From assembly GCA_905207625.1 (NCBI GenBank), contig CAJLLT010000008.1, forward strand, positions 12,857 to 76,856: a stretch of DNA of 64,000 nucleotides, given 5' to 3'. The translations under genes were made by a program, and so were the position numbers. The notes under the pieces were generated by a model. It searched no databases and had not been told where the DNA came from. It saw only the letters and a list, made by a program, of their open reading frames with translations. How positions within the stretch are numbered: the stretch's first letter is position 1; each line of letters opens with the position of its first letter. The stretch is from an uncultured Eubacteriales bacterium. Lineage in GTDB: Bacteria; Bacillota; Clostridia; Oscillospirales; UBA644. Of this stretch, positions 62,249-64,000 are shown piece after piece.

Positions 62249-63007
62249 ATGATAGCCTGTTTTTCCGGAACCGGCAACAGCCGTTATATAGCAAGACGAA
62301 TTTCAGAAGCATTGAAGGATGAAGTATTCGATCTGAATGAAAAAATAAAAACAGGTGATCATTCGCCGATTCATACGGGGCGTGATGTAATCCTTGTTGC
62401 CCCGACCTATGCATGGCGAATTCCGCGAATTGTATCCGATTGGTTTTCCGAAGCAAACCTTGCCGGTGCGGAGCGCATTTGGTTTGTGATGGATTGCGGT
62501 AGCGAGATCGGAAACGCGGCAAAGTACAACCGCAGGCTTGCCGAAGAAAAGGAACTGCGTTACATGGGAACCGCACAGATCCTTATGCCGGAGAACTATA
62601 TTGCCATGTTTAGCGTGCCGCAGATTGCGGAAGCTGAAAAAACCGTAAAAGAAGCGGAACCTGTTATTGCAGACGTTATTACATATATAAAGGCTGGACA
62701 GAGCTTTTTCGCGCCACGAAATAATCTTTATGATCGCTTTATGAGCGGCCCGGTAAATCCGATCTTCTACCGTTTCTTTGTGAAAGCCTCATCGTTTCGG
62801 GCAGGCGATGCCTGTATAGGTTGCGGTCAATGTGCTAAAAGATGCCCCCTGAATAACATCAGACTCAATGACGGAAAACCCTTGTGGGGAAAAGAATGTA
62901 CACATTGTATGGCATGTATCTGTTACTGCCCGACAGAAGCAATTGAGTACGGCAAAAAGAGTATCGGGAAGCCGCGTTACCGCTTTGAGCAATTAAAGAT
63001 CAGGTAA
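62249..63007 (+). CDS. EFR1-type flavodoxin-like protein with two [4Fe-4S] clusters
   Basis: 252 residues. The N-terminal flavodoxin-like domain starts CFSGTGNSRYIARRI (FMN phosphate loop SGTGNS) and continues with VAPTYAWRIPRIVSDW. The C-terminal ferredoxin part has CIGCGQCAKRC and CTHCMACICYC, two full cluster motifs. This combination is the EFR1 family, presumed electron-transfer proteins. GGAGG precedes ATG 62249. It lies between the two tRNA-Ser sequences and shares its strand with the L2AT hydrolase-like gene. Confidence 0.85.
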   Translation: MIACFSGTGNSRYIARRISEALKDEVFDLNEKIKTGDHSPIHTGRDVILVAPTYAWRIPRIVSDWFSEANLAGAERIWFVMDCGSEIGNAAKYNRRLAEEKELRYMGTAQILMPENYIAMFSVPQIAEAEKTVKEAEPVIADVITYIKAGQSFFAPRNNLYDRFMSGPVNPIFYRFFVKASSFRAGDACIGCGQCAKRCPLNNIRLNDGKPLWGKECTHCMACICYCPTEAIEYGKKSIGKPRYRFEQLKIR

Positions 63008-63068
63008 TGCACGGGCATTAGCGCCGTTTATGAATATCTATTAATCTGAATCTGCAATGCGGAGGAGC

Positions 63069-63142
63069 ATGGAATTATTATCAATAAAAGATATTTTGAA
63101 AAATCTGGGGGCTTCTCTTATCTCTTTGGAGAGCTGAAAAAG
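63069..63142 (+). other. Out-of-phase 5' end of the L2AT hydrolase-like gene
   Basis: A GGAGG site is followed by ATG 63069, but this frame stops after 22 codons. The main frame is open from 63050 and encodes IIINKRYFEKSGGFSYLF, which reads like the true N-terminus, yet it has no ATG/GTG/TTG. A one-base deletion after ATG-GA, or an ATT start at 63074, would explain this. Confidence 0.5.
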
Positions 63143-63691
63143 ATGCTTGGCGAGGACCAGACTGGTGCTATCGTCAATGATGCAGTAAACCTTTGCAACG
63201 AATTATGTGACAAATACAAGGGGCTTTCCGATAAGGAAAAGATACATACCGAACGGATGATCTTCCCTCGGGCAGCTATTTATCTGCAAATAATCAAATG
63301 CATTTCACGTGAAGAAGCCATAAGATTGATAGAAGAATCCGTAAGAATAGGCGTAGAGCCTGATCGAAAACGGCTGAATATTGCGACTAAAATTCCTTTT
63401 ATCCGGCCTCTGTTCTTTAAGATTTTCCCTAAGATGATCAATACCATGTTCAATGGAGAGGCGGGTTTTAAAGCTACAGAAATTGAATCCGATAACAAAC
63501 ATTACAGGGTCGATGTTCTGCAATACCCATATATGAAATATTGTGAACTACTGGGGTGCAAAGAACTGACAAGTACTTTCTGTCTCAGCGATGACCGCGT
63601 TTACGGGAATATGTGCGGCATAACCTTTGAGCGAAACGGCACGATAGGACGAGGCAGTGAAAAATGTGATTTTTATTTTTACAGGGATTAG
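63143..63691 (+). CDS. L-2-amino-thiazoline-4-carboxylate hydrolase-like protein
   Basis: 182 residues from ATG 63143, but coding appears to extend about 23 codons upstream. The central and C-terminal parts (DVLQYPYMKYCELLGCKELTS, FCLSDDRVYGNMCG, FERNGTIGRGSEKCDFYFYRD) match the L2ATH family (PF14196) named for the enzyme converting 2-amino-thiazoline-carboxylate to N-carbamoyl-cysteine; most members are of unknown function. No ribosome site serves ATG 63143, so the 5' end is doubtful. Confidence 0.7.
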   Translation: MLGEDQTGAIVNDAVNLCNELCDKYKGLSDKEKIHTERMIFPRAAIYLQIIKCISREEAIRLIEESVRIGVEPDRKRLNIATKIPFIRPLFFKIFPKMINTMFNGEAGFKATEIESDNKHYRVDVLQYPYMKYCELLGCKELTSTFCLSDDRVYGNMCGITFERNGTIGRGSEKCDFYFYRD

Positions 63692-63707
63692 CGATTATAA
63701 AAGCAAT

Positions 63708-63760
63708 AAAGAGCAAGGGAATAGTCTCAAGGCATAATTGAGGATATTCCTTTGCTCTTT
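63708..63760. terminator. Large terminator hairpin after the L2AT hydrolase-like gene
   Basis: AAAGAGCAAGGGAATA pairs with TATTCCTTTGCTCTTT over about 16 bp with one wobble; an inner CTCAA/TTGAG stem lies in the loop. Both ends carry A/T runs. Confidence 0.75.
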
Positions 63761-63811
63761 GTTTGAATCCGAAGAATGAAAAAAAGGCACTTGATTTAAA
63801 GTGGCATTCAG

Positions 63812-63914
63812 TGGCGGAGAGGACGGGATTCGCTCTCGCCTGCGGGCTCGGTCAGGGTTGGCTCTGACCTGCCACCGGCAGATCATTCACTACCGACCCG
63901 TTTGAATCCCATCC
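63812..63914. repeat. Structured repeat bounded by tRNA T-arm-like inverted sequences
   Basis: The left end (63812-63832) copies the tRNA-Ser 3' end including CCA at 20 of 21 positions. GGACGGGATTC (63821-63831) is inverted as GAATCCCATCC (63904-63914) at the right end. Two hairpins lie inside (GACCTGCC with GGCAGATC, and GGTCAG with CTGACC). It is not a functional tRNA. Likely a mobile or att-derived element. Confidence 0.6.
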
Positions 63915-63949
63915 AAACAAAAAGAACACCATGCGGTGTCCTTTTTGTT
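63915..63949 (-). terminator. Terminator of tRNA-Ser
   Basis: On the minus strand AAACAAAAAGGACACC pairs with GGTGTTCTTTTTGTTT, ending in a T run. It starts directly after the tRNA CCA end. Confidence 0.75.
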
Positions 63950-64000
63950 TGGCGGAGAGGATGGGATTCGAACCCATGTGCGATTGCTCGCAAACTGATT
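63950..64000 (-). tRNA. tRNA-Ser, 3' half (cut by the window edge)
   Basis: On the minus strand: end of the anticodon arm (AATCAGT), a long variable arm (TGCGA-GCAA-TCGCA), T-arm ATGGG-TTCGAAT-CCCAT, acceptor CCTCTCC, discriminator G and encoded CCA. The long variable arm and the GGAGAGG-type acceptor indicate serine. The anticodon is outside the window; the related remnant suggests UGA. Confidence 0.85.

Noticed and set aside
63695..63886. A 63-codon minus-strand frame across the structured repeat next to tRNA-Ser.
   Set aside because: It runs through a terminator hairpin and tRNA-derived repeat, with Arg/Pro-rich translation typical of spurious frames over such elements.
63812..63914. A complete second tRNA-Ser gene.
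   Set aside because: Only the 3' terminal 21 bp match; the T-loop, anticodon arm and 5' acceptor strand are not present.

Overview
The window looks like chromosomal DNA of a spore-forming, low-to-moderate G+C Gram-positive bacterium of class Clostridia (Oscillospirales/Ruminococcaceae-like; this placement is inference). The evidence is sporulation genes (spoIIR start, spoIIGA-sigE), a CtsR-McsA-McsB-ClpC operon under a CtsR operator, a miaB-ricA-mutS-mutL-miaA-hfq cluster, a sepF-divIVA-ileS-lspA-rluD cluster, Firmicutes-type YfmF/YfmH peptidase homologues, and many sigma-A-like promoters (TTGACA/TATAAT-like, mostly exactly 17 bp apart) with AGGAGG-type ribosome binding sites.

Layout. 1-3.2 kb (minus): start of spoIIR preceded by a large surface TIM-barrel protein with a CBM9-like domain, a Pro/Thr/Glu linker and a C-terminal anchor. 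3.2-6.7 kb (plus): AI-2E-family membrane protein, DivIVA-like coiled-coil protein, a 33-residue membrane peptide, then a WYL regulator. 6.7-10 kb (minus): a tight five-gene operon of a VanY-like protein without its zinc ligands, ApbE flavin transferase, NusG_II protein, Gx transporter and a YwlG-like protein. 10-13.8 kb (plus): CBS protein, GT2 glycosyltransferase, nagA, a 92-residue unknown. 13.9-18.9 kb (minus): sugar isomerase-like protein, sigE, spoIIGA, tex. 19-26.2 kb (plus): a 2392-residue cyclic beta-1,2-glucan synthase-like enzyme. 26.3-29.8 kb (plus): yfmF-yfmH-lgt.

29.9-46 kb (minus): acetyltransferase, rluD, lspA, ileS, divIVA, sepF, yggS, an HlyD-like protein, hfq, miaA, mutL, mutS, a RicA/YlbF-family protein and miaB, a long run of division, translation and repair genes with an internal promoter before hfq. 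46-48.5 kb (plus): a small Cys-rich protein, pgi, and a P-loop protein behind a structured leader. 48.6-55.9 kb (minus): ackA, a DUF362 ferredoxin-like protein, a PpiC foldase, birA, lysC, hom. 56-61.6 kb (plus): ybaK, a glyoxalase-fold protein, ctsR-mcsA-mcsB-clpC.

61.7-64 kb is accessory DNA. The 3' half of a tRNA-Ser gene runs off the right edge (minus strand), and a decayed copy of the same half lies about 2 kb away. Between them are an EFR1-type flavodoxin/ferredoxin, a possibly frameshifted L-2-amino-thiazoline-4-carboxylate hydrolase-like gene and a roughly 100-bp structured repeat bounded by tRNA T-arm-like inverted sequences; an acetyltransferase fragment lies just outside. This resembles the remnant of a tRNA-targeted insertion. 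No integrase, transposase, CRISPR array, toxin-antitoxin or recognised defence locus was seen. The strongest unusual signals are the VanY-like pseudoenzyme heading the flavinylation operon, the tRNA-Ser-flanked region, the 21-bp spacer of the spoIIG promoter, and atypical active-site motifs in IleS and McsB.
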